From Paraburkholderia sp. CNPSo 3274 (lineage in GTDB: Bacteria; Pseudomonadota; Gammaproteobacteria; Burkholderiales; Burkholderiaceae): a stretch of DNA of 32,087 bases. The translations under genes were made by a program, and so were the position numbers. The stretch spans positions 1 to 32,087 of the forward strand of contig NZ_JAMBPR010000081.1 in assembly GCF_024206475.1 (NCBI RefSeq), written 5' to 3'. Below are positions 16,959-24,914 of the stretch, piece after piece (the first letter of the stretch is position 1; every line of letters begins with the position of its first letter). The notes under the pieces are model-generated. The model saw only the letters and a list, made by a program, of their open reading frames with translations. It did no database searches and was not told where the DNA came from.

Positions 16959-17119
16959 TGGAATCGTTCGCACGCGCCGTCGAAATCGTGCTCAAGGACA
17001 GCGAACTCAAAGATGCACCCGGTTACTGTCCCACGGCAGCGTTGTGGGCTTACGCCGTGCAGCATTGCGGCTACGTCCAATCCCGCCATGCCACCGGACG
17101 CGTGCTTGTCACGGCGTGA
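16959..17119 (+). CDS. Small ORF ahead of tniQ, function unknown
   Basis: An ATG at 16959 opens a 53-codon frame (MESFARAVEIVLKDSELKD... ending RVLVTA) whose codon use and composition look coding. It overlaps the first codons of the proposed tniQ frame. No ribosome site is evident. It could be a genuine small protein, the displaced 5' end of an older tniQ start separated by a frameshift, or chance. I do not recognise it. Confidence 0.35.
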
Positions 17120-17789
17120 TGCCGCAGTGCTCAAGCCGCCACACTTTCCGATTCTGACCTTTGACGAGCGGCAACTCTCGCTCGCGTTCGGCAGCGTGAT
17201 TAACCTCAAGTGGCTGATGCCCGGGGAATCCCTCCTCTCGATCCTGTGGAAATTCGCATGTGCCAATTCGCTGCCCAGCCACGTGCTCGTTCAGTTGTTG
17301 AGCCCCGAGGTTGACGCGTCTGAAGGCGTGGCGCCGGTGCGCGACGACATCGACCTCATGCGCCTGCGCTGCATCCTCCGCCTGCCCGAGCACATCTTGC
17401 GCGTCTCGTTGCTCGAAGCGGCACGCTCAGGTCGGTATCACGCGACGTTCCGGTATTGCCGACAGTGCGTAGCGCACGGTTACCACAGTGTGCTGCATCA
17501 GCTCGAGGATGAAGATCGCTGCCCGGCGCATCATCAATCGCTCGAAACGCGCTGTCCGCACTGCCGAGGCGAGACGCCTTACCTCGTCAACACCAGCGTG
17601 ATCGAGGCACCGTTTCGATGCGTCTGGTGCCGTTCACACTTCAGTTATGGGCGTCTTTCGCTCCTCTCGACCACGCCTGCGATGCGCAGGCAAGACCGCA
17701 TCGCCCTGACTCGCCGATTGCGTCTGCGCTTGGGCAACGGCATCGACGCAGCGGTCGCTCAAGGGCCGATCGCTGCCCCCCTTTGTTGA
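17088..17789 (+). CDS. tniQ: TniQ-family target-selection protein, short
   Basis: A ~233-residue TniQ-type protein (TnsD/TniQ N-terminal family). The signature region is PGESLLSILWKFACANSLP (residues ~45-63 from the ATG at 17088). Two zinc-binding clusters follow: CRQC with CPAHH, then CPHC with CVWC, as expected for TniQ. It is shorter than usual and lacks an extended C-terminal DNA-binding domain like that of TnsD. Start choices are ATG 17013, ATG 17088 or GTG 17127; none has a convincing ribosome site. In known systems TniQ bridges the target complex and TnsC. Here it lies 5.7 kb from tnsC instead of directly behind it. Confidence 0.75.
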   Translation: MPPDACLSRRDAAVLKPPHFPILTFDERQLSLAFGSVINLKWLMPGESLLSILWKFACANSLPSHVLVQLLSPEVDASEGVAPVRDDIDLMRLRCILRLPEHILRVSLLEAARSGRYHATFRYCRQCVAHGYHSVLHQLEDEDRCPAHHQSLETRCPHCRGETPYLVNTSVIEAPFRCVWCRSHFSYGRLSLLSTTPAMRRQDRIALTRRLRLRLGNGIDAAVAQGPIAAPLC

Positions 17790-17810
17790 CACCTGTACGA
17801 CGCCAAGCCG

Positions 17811-17934
17811 GTGACAACTTTAATTCGCTTTCCGTAAACGTTTGAATTTACGGCGATTTTTCGGTCAGCCTTCGCGATGAATCCGCGAAGTGACATCTTT
17901 ATTAGCGAAGTTGTGACATCTTTAATTTGGTCTA
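17811..17934 (+). repeat. Right end of the Tn7-like element with three repeats
   Basis: Three inverted copies of the end repeat are visible: GTGACAACTTTAATTCGC (17811-17828), GTGACATCTTTATTAGCG (17890-17907) and the outermost GTGACATCTTTAATTTGG (17913-17930). Read on the minus strand, the outermost copy gives TAGACCAAATTAAAGATG-TCA, which matches 18 of 21 bases of the left terminus. The spacing (one copy ~60 bases inside, then two close together) differs from the left end, the asymmetry seen in Tn7-like elements. Confidence 0.72.
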
Positions 17935-17980
17935 CGGCAATTGCGAAAGAAATAAAGCAATACTCAATATGTGTTGCCTG

Positions 17981-18994
17981 TTACGCAACTCGGAAGCAGC
18001 CGTTACCTGTCAATATTGCCCATGCAATGCGCGCCGTCTTGTTCGCCAGGGCGATCGCAGCAATGCTCACGTGGCGGCGTTGCATCACAGCCTTGATCCA
18101 GCGACTGTGCCGATCGTCGCGACGGTTCACGAAGTGCATGACCGCGCGGGCGCCCTGTACAAGCAGGGTTCAGAGATAAGTGTCGCCGCGCTTGGTAATA
18201 CCGCCTAACCTGGTTTTGCCTCCGCTGGATTTTTGCCTCGGCGTCAGCACCAGCCAGGCCGCAAACTGCCGGCCGTTCCTGAACTGAGACGGATCACCGA
18301 CACTGCTGACGAGCGCGGTCGCGATCACGGGCCCGATTCCTGGAACGGTAGCGAGCCGCTGGCAAGCTTCATTGCTCTTGAAGATCTCCGCTATCTCGGC
18401 AGCAAGTTCGTCGAGCCATTGCTGCAGTGCCTGCAGTTGCTCAAGGTACATCGAGCCAAGCCGTCTGAGCAAAACGGTAATGGGGGAATCGGGATTGTTG
18501 ACGAGCGCAACCACTCCCTTTCTCAATTGCGGAAGCCCGACCGGGAAGATCACACCCTCTTCAGCAAACATGCTCCGGATCTGATTCGATTTCGCTGTCC
18601 GCTCCTGGATGAGCCGTTGGCGCATGCGATGAACCGACTGCAGCGACTGCTGTTCAGCGCTCTTGATCGCAACGAAGTGAATGCCTGAGCGCGTCACTGC
18701 CGCGCAAATCGCCGCCGCGTCATTCGCGTCGTTCTTGCCACCGACCAGAAACGGCTTCACATATTGTGTCGGCAGCAGACGGACCGTGTGTCCCAACGCC
18801 GTTAGCTCACGGGCCCAGAAATGGGAGCCGTGACAGGCCTCGATACCAACCAGACTCGAGTCCAGTTTTGCGAAGAACTTCAACACCTCAGCTCGGCGAA
18901 GTTTCCGTTGTACTACCGTTTTTCCATGGCGATCGACGCCATGAATCTGAAACACGTTTTTCGCGATATCCAGTCCAATGGTAAGTGCAGGCAT
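17981..18994 (-). pseudogene. IS110-family DEDD transposase with one internal stop
   Basis: Reading through one stop gives 337 residues, the normal IS110 length. The N-terminal RuvC-like domain starts LTIGLDIAKNVFQIHG (D near residue 9), with E in GIEACHGSHFW and D/D in KNDANDAAAICAA. The C-terminal Tnp20 domain has PGIGPVIATALVSSVGDP and the SSGGK serine region. The ATG at 18994 has GGGAG upstream; longer frames run into the non-coding leader. The codon at 18170-18172 is TGA where CGA (R of TYLRTLLVQGARAV) is expected, a single C-to-T change. The open frame then continues in phase to TAA at 17981. Without suppression the protein loses its last ~63 residues. Confidence 0.85.
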
Positions 18995-19140
18995 TGACGT
19001 TCTCCCGGGAATTGGTGAGGTAAGTGTCGCCCCGAAGGGGGCGGAGTCCATGCCATCAGCCTTGTCGCAGCTGATACTGCCGCTGCGGGCCCCGATGAAA
19101 TCCGCTGACTCACACCTCATTGCGGGTACGAGCTCGAAGC
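18995..19140 (-). ncRNA. Candidate IS110 bridge RNA region (left-end leader)
   Basis: At least 146 bases precede the transposase start inside the element, while the other side has at most ~46 bases. IS110-subgroup elements encode a structured bridge RNA in such a long left non-coding end, and it pairs with target and donor DNA. A stable hairpin (CGCCCC-CTTC-GGGGCG on the minus strand, 19028-19043) is visible. The outer limit is the adjoining IS6 end at 19141, which may have removed part of the leader. I cannot assign the guide loops by eye. Confidence 0.4.
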
Positions 19141-19373
19141 GGCTCTGGTGCAAATAGGGCCGGCGAATGGGTTAGAGTTGTCGGAACAAAACGAACCGAC
19201 GAGCCGCGATGAGCAAGCTGAAGAGTCCGGAGAAGTTGTTCGACGGACGCCATTTTGATCGGGAGATCATCATTCTGTGCGTTCGCTGGTACCTGCGCTA
19301 CAAGCTCAGCTTTCGCGATCTGGTCGAGATGATGGCCGAACGGGGATTGTCGCTGGCTCACACGATTCTGCGG
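19141..19373 (+). pseudogene. IS6-family element, 5' end and transposase N-terminal fragment
   Basis: GGCTCTGGTGCAAATAG at 19141 is the terminal inverted repeat of an IS6-family element. An ATG at 19209 starts the transposase (MSKLKSPEKLFDGRHFD..., then WYLRYKLSFRDLVEMMAERG). Homology stops after AHTILR near 19373, where sequence of a group II intron begins; a codon is also missing (AHTTILR in the copy at 29.1 kb). The DDE domain is absent. Confidence 0.8.
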
Positions 19374-19886
19374 CTCAACCCCTATCCACCCCATTACCTG
19401 GTGGCATTCGCTTTTTCGACCATCCTCTACCCGCATCCCCGTCAGCGTTCCTTGCGGTTCGCCTGCCACGGGGGCGAAGATTCGGGCTTACCGTGTTCCA
19501 CGCCAGTTACACGAACAGCTTAGGTCCCGCCTTTCTTCCGGTGACTGTCTGTCCCTGTTGCTCGCAGCGCGTATCGAGCAACCCGTCACATACCTTTTGG
19601 TCCAAGCCTGCCAGCATCTTGGGCTTGTCAAATTTAACGAAAGTTACGGCGGTTCACTTACGTTGACCATCCTGTCCAGCCTAGCGTCCCTGCCGCCTGA
19701 TGCTGGCAGCAGTTGAGCTTGCCTCGCGGCCCGCTCTTCTCTTGCGAAGGACTTCATTGTCCCGAGGGCTTCGAACCCAGCCGTTACCAGCCACGCTCGC
19801 CCCGGTAGGCTATTGCTGAGGGAACAACAAGTCTCACTGTCCCTTACGGGCCGAGACCATAACTGGCGCGACCTCACGTCGCACAC
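19374..19886 (-). other. Group II intron 5' fragment (domain I region), no ORF
   Basis: On the minus strand the segment begins with GTGTGCGAC (19886 downward), fitting the GUGYG 5' splice-site consensus. It continues with sequence typical of bacterial group II introns, including GAACACGGTAAGCCC and GATGGTCGAAAAAGCGAATGCC. The intron breaks at 19373 against the IS6 fragment, so its reverse transcriptase ORF, domains V/VI and 3' end are missing. It lies antisense to the metallo-beta-lactamase-fold gene. Recognition is from pattern memory, not from a folded model. Confidence 0.5.
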
Positions 19887-19888
19887 GT

Positions 19889-20591
19889 GCTTTATTTTCC
19901 GTTTTCTCAAGCGACCCCAGGAAGACCCAGCCGTCGAGCGCCGCGCCCGAAACCTATTCGCTCGCGAACGCGGCTTACGCATTCGGTGATGACGCGGCGA
20001 TTCCATTTGGCAACGCATGGCGAATTTCGGACGATGTAGGCCGCCAGCAGCCGTTTTTCCAGCGGCAGTACTGGAGCGGCGGCGACTGGCGCAGGATCGA
20101 CTCCGACTATCTCGGCGCCGCGACCGCGCTCGCCATCGCCCTCGACAACATGACGAACAACACGAGCCTCGTGCTCGCAATTGAGCTCGACGGCGGCGAC
20201 GTGCTGCTGTTTGCCGCCGATGCGCAGGTCGGCAACTGGCTGACATGGTCCGGGTGCAACTGGAACGTCGGCGCAGGCACGGTTTCGGGAACCGATCTGC
20301 TGCGCCGGTCCATTTTCTACAAGGTCGGGCATCACGGCAGTCCCAATGCGACGCTCAAGGAGCAAAGGCGTGCAGCTGATGTCCAATCTGCGCTACGCCA
20401 TGATTCCGGTCGATCACGACATGGCGGTCAAGAAAGGCTGGGGCAAGCTCCCGCTTCCGTCGCTGGTCGAGGCACTCGAAGCCGCGATTCAGGGACGCGG
20501 CAGCGTGTTGAGAACCGACCAGGACCCGGCTCCGGCGGCGGCGACCGACAACGTGAAGACGACACTGTTGTATTTCGAGGTTTCGCTTTGA
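19889..20591 (+). pseudogene. Metallo-beta-lactamase-fold hydrolase, C-terminal part with frameshift
   Basis: An open frame enters from the intron boundary at ~19889 without a start codon and runs through a region with LVLAIELDGGDVLLFAAD, then FYKVGHHGSPNAT (the GHHGS motif of ComEC/RNase-Z-type metallo-beta-lactamase folds). After LKEQ near 20367 one extra A shifts the frame; the continuation (GVQLMSNLRYAMIPVDHD onward) ends FEVSL at 20591. The N-terminal HxHxDH metal site is lost upstream. The gene is convergent with the subtilisin-like protease, 56 bases apart. Original function unknown. Confidence 0.6.
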
Positions 20592-20647
20592 GCGATGAGC
20601 GGGCGTTCGATTCGGGCCTGTGTCGCTGGCGGGTCGCCGCGTGAAAC

Positions 20648-21811
20648 TTACTGAGGCGCCGTCGCGAGACCTGCGCCGGTATCGGTCGGGTCGAAGCCGG
20701 GGGCGAAGCCGTTCGACGTACCCGATGACAGCACTCTTGCATTGAAGATCTGCCAACCCAGCGGCGAGGACTGGATCAGCTTCTGCGCCCAGAGCGCGGC
20801 GACGCCCGCGACGTGCGGCGTGGCCATGCTGGTTCCGCTCATCGTGCGCAAGCCGCCGCCCACGGCCGCCGAGATGACGCTTACGCCCGGTCCTGATATG
20901 AGTGCACCGGTGTTCGAGAACTCCGCGACTGACAATCCAGCCGCGTCCTGGCCCAGTGCTGCAACGGAGACAATCCCTTCCGACACGGCAGGTGGCGACA
21001 CCGCGATCTCGAATCGGGGATCGACCTTGCGCCGACTCTCATTGCCCGCCGCGGCGACGATCAAGGTTGCCTGAGCGCGAGCGCGCAGCGCCGAGGCGAG
21101 CCGCTCGAACAGCAACACGTTCATCCGATATCCAACCAGCGCGCGCGAGATCGCGAGTTCGGGCGGAAATCCCCGCTCCTGCAGTCCCGCCGAGTATCCG
21201 GGAAAGTCAATGCCGAGCGACATCGAAATGACATGAGCGCCGTTGTTGACCGCCCACTGCATCGCGTCGGCGATGCGCTCGCTCGAGCCGCCCTTGTCGC
21301 TCAGCACCTTGCCGATCAGCGCCTTCGCGACGCCCCGCGCGACGCCGATGCGGAACCCGTCCACATCGCGCCCAAAGATCGTACCGGCGCAATGTGTTCC
21401 GTGACCGACCGTGTCTCCGCCATTCGGGTCGTCCGTGAAGTTCTCCTGTACGAACGTCACGCCGCTGAAGGCGGGATGAGTCGCATCGATGCCGGTATCG
21501 AGCATCGCAACGACGATGCCCTCGCCGTCAAAGGGAGAGGTGTCGGCCTTGACCGCATGAACGCCCCATGCGGTGCCCGGCCCTTGCGCGGGCGCCGCGA
21601 CCGGCAGCATTTCGACGGGCTGGGTCAGTCGCATCGGCATGGCGGGCGCGACCATCTGGATGTCTGCTCGTGCGCTCAACTGCGCTGCCTTGCGATAGTC
21701 GAGCTCATCGACCTCGAAAGCAGGCGCCGGCTCGGCAGCAACTTCGAACGGCGTGGCCCCGAGCCCTGCGGCGAACCCGCGGCCGCGGAGAATGATGTAC
21801 TTTTCCTTCAC
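20648..21811 (-). CDS. S8 family (subtilisin-like) serine protease
   Basis: A 387-residue protease with the subtilase triad: D in VVAMLDTGID (near residue 108), H in GHGTHCAGT (near 139) and S in SGTSMATPHVAGVAALW (near 332), plus the oxyanion asparagine in AAAGNES. The first ~85 residues (KYIILRGRGF ... IQMVAPAMP) look like an inhibitor-I9-type propeptide. There is no classical signal peptide, so export is uncertain. The GTG start at 21811 has a strong AGGAG seven bases upstream. The neighbouring convergent gene is a metallo-beta-lactamase-fold remnant. A role in a conflict system is possible but not shown. Confidence 0.85.
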   Translation of the reverse strand: MKEKYIILRGRGFAAGLGATPFEVAAEPAPAFEVDELDYRKAAQLSARADIQMVAPAMPMRLTQPVEMLPVAAPAQGPGTAWGVHAVKADTSPFDGEGIVVAMLDTGIDATHPAFSGVTFVQENFTDDPNGGDTVGHGTHCAGTIFGRDVDGFRIGVARGVAKALIGKVLSDKGGSSERIADAMQWAVNNGAHVISMSLGIDFPGYSAGLQERGFPPELAISRALVGYRMNVLLFERLASALRARAQATLIVAAAGNESRRKVDPRFEIAVSPPAVSEGIVSVAALGQDAAGLSVAEFSNTGALISGPGVSVISAAVGGGLRTMSGTSMATPHVAGVAALWAQKLIQSSPLGWQIFNARVLSSGTSNGFAPGFDPTDTGAGLATAPQ

Positions 21812-22402
21812 GAGAAGCTCCTGTAAAGTTCAATTGGCCGCGGCTGATCGCCGTGACCGCGTCACAAACTCCCCGGAATCCATAACGGGGTTCTACGCCG
21901 GAATCCCAGAAAATTCCGTCATCACGACATTGAGAGCGTCAATCGGCTTGTTTGCTTGGGGCGTGACGCGCGACAAAAGCCTGCCGCATCTGTCTGGCGC
22001 TGGATTTCATCGCCGTGCAGGTACATCGGACGGGCTTTGTCCGGATGGGTACGAGTTCCCGTGCTATGGACGCGACTATGCATTTTTGACGCAAACCGGT
22101 TTGCCGAAGGCGTTCCACCGGTTCAGCAGGTTGGCGATGATTACGCCTTCGCCTTCCTGCGACGCAAGCCTTTGCCCATTCGCGACCAAACACGCTATAC
22201 GAGTTTTCGCTCTTGAAGTTGAGGGAAAAATTCCCTTGATGCTCGTTGCTTCCAGGCATAGTAGCACTCCTTACCAATTGTGGACGTATTCGAATAACTG
22301 TGCGAACGTCGTCCAGACGCGATACGTCGAGCGGTCGCCGCGTCGACGGCGACCGCCTGACAAGAAGACGCATCGGTTCGACGTTAGATTTTGTCAGCCA
22401 GC
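21812..22402. other. 590-base stretch without a recognisable gene
   Basis: No frame here has convincing coding character or recognisable motifs on either strand. The part next to 21811 holds the ribosome site of the protease gene and presumably its promoter. The rest may be decayed coding sequence. Confidence 0.5.
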
Positions 22403-23056
22403 TTATACCGGAGTAAAGGAAAACTTAAATTGCGAATTACTGTAGTCGAGCGTAACGTTCACAGCGGGCGTTGCGGCGGGCAGCACATATTTCGTCTGCG
22501 GCGTGACCTGGTTGTATGTGTAATTGGGCCCGGTGACTGTGTTGCCGACGGCCCAATACAGCGTGGTATTCAATTCGAATGCCGACAATACATTGCCGGC
22601 ACTGACCGGAGCAATCGATTGGCATGTCAAATTTCCGTTGATATACCAGAGCGCATTCATCTCGACGGCCGGCTGGTCCGTTGCATTCTGCACGCCCGAT
22701 TGCTGGGCAGTGACGTGAGGTAGCCGTGCGCTCGATCCCAAAATGGGCGTGCTCAACGTCGGTTGCAGCTGAGACCCATTGACCAGTTCGGAGACATATC
22801 CGGGCGGGATTGCAACCACATTGGTCGAATAGGTTCCGTCAGTGGCCTCCATTTGGCCGCTGACTTCCTCGCACAGGACAAATTTGCTCGTACCCCCCTT
22901 TCCCGGATGCAGCTGCTGCCATGCAGCGTAGAGCCACTGATGAGCATCGTTCGCCGGTGTGAGAAAGACCAGGATAGATCGATTTCCGAGCTTGTCGGTA
23001 TTGTTCGTAACACGGAATTCAGTCGAATTCACGTTGGAAGCGAATGCATTTGCCAT
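22403..23056 (-). CDS. Hypothetical beta-rich protein, function unknown
   Basis: A 217-residue protein starting at an ATG with AAGGAA upstream (a longer frame from 23317 overlaps the regulator gene and lacks coding character). It is rich in T, N, S, V and Y, with alternating hydrophobic residues that suggest a beta-sandwich. It has two cysteines and no signal peptide or membrane helix. Segments such as VTNNTDKLGNRSILVFLTP and NTTLYWAVGNTVTGPNYTY recall lectin- or inclusion-body-like proteins, but I do not recognise the family. It lies downstream of a LuxR-type regulator on the same strand, 211 bases away, and may be its target. Confidence 0.65.
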   Translation of the reverse strand: MANAFASNVNSTEFRVTNNTDKLGNRSILVFLTPANDAHQWLYAAWQQLHPGKGGTSKFVLCEEVSGQMEATDGTYSTNVVAIPPGYVSELVNGSQLQPTLSTPILGSSARLPHVTAQQSGVQNATDQPAVEMNALWYINGNLTCQSIAPVSAGNVLSAFELNTTLYWAVGNTVTGPNYTYNQVTPQTKYVLPAATPAVNVTLDYSNSQFKFSFTPV

Positions 23057-23267
23057 GGTGATTCCTTCGATAGGTTTCTGATTAATCAGGGTAGACGAAG
23101 CGGAATCAAAATTCTGTCGAAACCATATTCGTCTGGTGAATATATTCGTCCGTTCGTACGGCTGCTGCCTATCGACCAAAAGGCGGAAAATGGATTGAGA
23201 AAAGATTGAGAACCGCTCGATCGGCTTGCGGCGTTGGATTCGCCGGTGGTTATTTGACAATCGTGTC

Positions 23268-23909
23268 TTACGTGAATAGCCAGCGAGATGTCGACGCCCA
23301 AAAGGCCAATTGCGCACGGCGTTGAAGTTTCAGCTTCACGAGGACGTTGTGCACGTGCGTCTTGACGGTCGCAACACTGACGCCGAGTGTCCGAGCAATT
23401 TCCTTGTTGCTCAAGCCTGAGGCCACCAGCCGTACAACGTTGCACTCGCGCGCGGTTAAGGGCACCGGGGCGGCACCTTCGGTAGCGACGCGGTTCGGCA
23501 CGACAAGTTCCGCTGCTGCTGGAGTGGGTGACGCGCGGACCGCATCGATTTCCTGCAATGCATAGATCAACTGCGTCAGCGACAGGATGGCTTCGACGCT
23601 GGCGGCCCCGACGCTCGCCGTATAGTCCACTTCATGCGGAGGTTTTTCCGCCCGTTTGAAAACGAGGACACGTGCGGTCGTCCCCGCGCTCAGTGTCGGC
23701 ACGCGGTCCTCGTATTCGGCTAACGCAGCGTCAACAAGCACGAGATGCGGCTGCAGGTTCGTCGTGGCCGCCGCGCCTTGAGCAGTGCTGGTACTCCATC
23801 CCGCCAGCTGGATCTGCGGCACCGTGGCAAGGACTGCCGCCAGCATCTGGTTCGGCCAGCATGGGGGAGCGATCAAGAGTACCCGCGTCGTCGATGGAGG
23901 CATGTTCAC
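23268..23909 (-). CDS. LuxR/NarL-type transcriptional regulator
   Basis: A ~213-residue regulator. The C-terminal HTH (residues ~150-205) has the LuxR pattern: LTARECNVVRLVASGLSNKEIARTL (divided over ~150-174), then VSVATVKTHVHNVLVKLKL. The N-terminal part has a receiver-like order of strands (RVLLIAPP, PHLVLVDAAL, ARVLVFK) but lacks the acidic pocket and the usual phosphorylation context, so it is a degenerate receiver. GTG at 23909 (AGGAA six bases upstream) and ATG at 23903 are both possible starts. It is transcribed toward the beta-rich hypothetical gene. Confidence 0.82.
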   Translation of the reverse strand: MNMPPSTTRVLLIAPPCWPNQMLAAVLATVPQIQLAGWSTSTAQGAAATTNLQPHLVLVDAALAEYEDRVPTLSAGTTARVLVFKRAEKPPHEVDYTASVGAASVEAILSLTQLIYALQEIDAVRASPTPAAAELVVPNRVATEGAAPVPLTARECNVVRLVASGLSNKEIARTLGVSVATVKTHVHNVLVKLKLQRRAQLAFWASTSRWLFT

Positions 23910-24089
23910 TGGGCGTTCCTATTGGGTAGCGGCTACGCAAATTGGTTCGGTATCCATTGGTTGTCCCCCCATCCTGTTCCCCGCGTTATGCCGGTAAGCT
24001 CAATGCGTCCGGTTTGTTCTGGCTATCGTGCTTATATTGGCCGAGGTCTTCAATACTCCCGATGTCGTATCGGGTAAGACGCACGCTGT

Positions 24090-24314
24090 TCAGACATCGC
24101 CAAAACCCGGGTTGGATAGCCGTGAGACGAGTTCGGCCGTGCTGCGCAAGTCCAGCTTCCGCAGAACATTCTCGCGGTGCTTGCGCACAGTGAGGTCAGT
24201 GATGCCGAGCAGGCGTCCAATCTCTTTACTGGTTCGCCCTTCAACGACGAGCGCTGTTACTTCATGTTCACGTGCCGATAGGGAGCAGTCTTTTTTCGAG
24301 TAAGGTGGGTGGCA
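24090..24314 (-). pseudogene. LuxR-type HTH domain remnant without start codon
   Basis: A frame from the stop at 24315 to TGA at 24090 encodes a complete LuxR HTH: LSAREHEVTALVVEGRTSKE, then IGRLLGITDLTVRKHRENVL and LDLRSTAELVSRL. No ATG, GTG or TTG precedes the domain in frame. The preceding HTH gene could enter this frame by a +1 slip at a run of six A (24289-24294 region). Most likely it is a decayed tandem duplicate. Confidence 0.6.
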
Positions 24315-24552
24315 TTAACCATCCCTGTCGCCGTGCATGAGTGACGAGTTCGGCAACATTGCGTAAGCAGAGCCTAGTGAGCATGTTGCTTCGGTGCTTG
24401 CGTACGGTGAACTCGCTGATCGACAGTTCCCGAGCAATGCTCCGGCATGAGAGACCGCGGCCGAGGGCGCCGAGAATCTGGTTTTGTCGAGCAGTGAACG
24501 GCGGCAATCCGCAGGTCACCCCGTTGTGTGCCCGCACGACGAGGTCGGTCAC
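24268..24552 (-). CDS. Short LuxR-type HTH protein, probably a fragment
   Basis: A 94-residue frame from a GTG at 24552 consists almost only of a LuxR HTH (FTARQNQILGALGRGLSCRS, then IARELSISEFTVRKHRSNML). It lacks any receiver or sensor domain and ends just after an AAAAAA run where the next HTH remnant begins in another frame. It may be a truncated regulator; single-domain LuxR proteins such as GerE do exist, so activity cannot be excluded. Confidence 0.5.
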   Translation of the reverse strand: MTDLVVRAHNGVTCGLPPFTARQNQILGALGRGLSCRSIARELSISEFTVRKHRSNMLTRLCLRNVAELVTHARRQGWLMPPTLLEKRLLPIGT

Positions 24553-24914
24553 AGCAGGATAGGCGCGAAGCTGGGCCCACGAGTTCGGGCGAGCATGGCG
24601 ACGTAACCGACAGGTGCGATAGGCTCTGGCTTCAACGCGTAGCGCGCAAGCTGCCGATTAGGGTTGCAGTCCTGCCGGGTGAGCCAATAGTCAGCACCGC
24701 GTCGCGTGCCACATCGAATGACCACGTGACCGCCGGCGTCTGGCCGGGCCGCGCGGAGTGTTGGTACCAATGGGTGCCGATGTCGTTCAGTTGTGCGGGC
24801 TCGTCGGTAATATGTCCATCGTTGGCAATTTCCGCGTCGGCTGGCGGGGTGGCGTTGGCCGGGCATTGTCAACTCAGCGAAATGAGACGAGTTGATGGCC
24901 TGCAGGCCGGGTAA
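24553..24914. other. 362-base stretch without a recognisable gene
   Basis: Short overlapping frames only; none shows motifs or a ribosome site. The right-hand part probably includes the end of the adjacent IS6-family element. Confidence 0.5.

Larger units (their letters stand above)
7713..17934 (+). mobile_element. Tn7-like transposon with an embedded tyrosine-recombinase module
   Basis: A ~10.2-kb unit bounded by ends that share TAGAmCAAAwyAAAGATGTCA (m = A/C) in opposite orientation, with extra internal copies of the AAAGATGTCA-type repeat at both ends. It contains a TnsA-like endonuclease, TnsB-like transposase, TnsC-like ATPase and TniQ, all on the plus strand. A five-gene recombination block of 5.4 kb sits between tnsC and tniQ. 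The left end interrupts IS66 tnpC. The right flank (from 17935) does not resume tnpC, and no matching 5-bp target duplication is visible, so one side was rearranged after insertion. The outer limits could differ by a few bases: the flanking bases TGGCG (left) and TGCCG (right, inverted) also resemble each other. Confidence 0.75.

Noticed and set aside
21939..22373. 144-residue minus-strand frame in the gap before the protease
   Set aside because: Arginine/serine-rich composition, no motif and no ribosome site; it looks like a chance frame in GC-rich DNA.
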